Origin: Kosakonia pseudosacchari
GTDB lineage: Bacteria; Pseudomonadota; Gammaproteobacteria; Enterobacterales; Enterobacteriaceae
Direction of reading: 5' to 3'
Assembly: GCF_900184035.1 (NCBI RefSeq)
Contig: NZ_FXWP01000027.1
Span: forward strand, 62,001-126,000
Length of the DNA: 64,000 nucleotides
The position numbers and the translations under genes were made by a program. The notes under the pieces are model-generated. The model saw only the letters and a list, made by a program, of their open reading frames with translations, was not told where the DNA came from and ran no database searches. Below, one piece after another: positions 63,722 to 64,000 of this stretch; the first letter of the stretch is position 1; each line of letters opens with the position of its first letter.

Positions 63722-64000
63722 ATGTATCAACGTATTGACGGCATTCACTGGCGCCATATCTGGATTGTCGGCGATCTCCATGGTTGTCACCAACGTTTAA
63801 TGCAAGCCTTACGGGAACGTCACTTTGACCCCTATCAGGATTTACTTATCTGCGTCGGGGATTTAATCGATCGCGGTCCGCAGAGCCTGCAATGCCTTGA
63901 ATTGCTCAAAAAACCCTGGTTTCGTACCGTGCGTGGTAATCATGAACAGATGGCTATCGACGCGCTACGTTACGGCGAGATGGCAATGTGGCTGCTTAAT
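63722..64000 (+). CDS. pphA: Serine/threonine protein phosphatase PphA, N-terminal part
   Basis: The frame is open from ATG 63722 to the window end (93 residues). The metallophosphatase motifs are visible: VGDLHGCHQ (GDxHG), CVGDLIDRGPQ (GDxxDRG) and VRGNHEQM (GNHE), which bind the two metal ions. ATG 63716 adds two residues, but AGAGGGGG fits better with 63722, and E. coli PphA begins MYQRIDG. PphA and its paralogue PphB are similar; position after yebY/SdsR favours PphA. The C-terminus lies outside the window. Confidence 0.85.
   Translation, partial: MYQRIDGIHWRHIWIVGDLHGCHQRLMQALRERHFDPYQDLLICVGDLIDRGPQSLQCLELLKKPWFRTVRGNHEQMAIDALRYGEMAMWLLN

Overview
The window is a chromosomal segment of an enterobacterium (Gammaproteobacteria, Enterobacteriaceae). 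Most of it is collinear with the E. coli K-12 otsA-uspC-flhDC to pphA region, with proteins of the same or nearly the same length. The inserted genes (a spore-coat-U type pilus, a rhamnogalacturonide uptake pair) would fit a plant- or environment-associated member of the Enterobacter/Kosakonia group. That placement is inference and cannot be settled from this window alone.

Layout. (1) 1-23652: end of otsA, uspC, then the flagellar/chemotaxis block flhDC, motAB-cheAW, tar-tap-cheRBYZ and flhBAE. Two insertions break the E. coli-like order. A five-gene archaic-type chaperone-usher pilus operon (7355-12599) lies between cheW and tar, and a CPBP-family membrane protease (19069-19782, minus strand) lies between cheZ and flhB. 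Near-consensus sigma28 promoters are readable inside the end of flhC (for motA and a MotR-type sRNA) and directly before tar. Perfect TGTGA-N6-TCACA CRP sites precede both flhD and the pilus operon. (2) 23653-26710: a GPH-family transporter and a GH105 hydrolase (RhiT/RhiN-like) with a candidate KdgR box. (3) 26730-41186: housekeeping genes argS, yecM, cutC, cmoBA, yecNED, aspS, nudB, yebC, ruvC and ruvAB. A divergent regulator/NAD(P)-binding protein pair sits between ruvC and ruvA, and ruvA has a LexA box. (4) 41191-46231: zinc uptake znuACB with a Zur box, mepM and lpxM. (5) 46247-53295: pykA, hexR, zwf, edd and eda (pentose-phosphate entry and the Entner-Doudoroff pathway), with a perfect HexR box before zwf. 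(6) 53447-61110: purT (PurR box), yebG (LexA box), yebF, yebE, ptrB, exoX, holE, yobA-yebZ-yebY. (7) 61198-64000: the SdsR (RyeB) small RNA, about 1.3 kb of AT-richer DNA with no convincing gene, a VirK/YbjX-family gene, and the 5' part of pphA.

How the parts fit. FlhD4C2 and sigma28 drive motility and chemotaxis. The pilus operon occupies the gap between the motAB-cheAW and tar-tap-cheRBYZ operons and shows no terminator before the tar promoter, so surface attachment and chemotaxis could be transcriptionally linked. I found no CRISPR array, integrase, transposase, tRNA or rRNA. I did not find a clearly new multi-gene system. The best leads are the pilus/chemotaxis junction, the divergent pair at ruvC-ruvA, and the unexplained 61.3-62.6 kb stretch.
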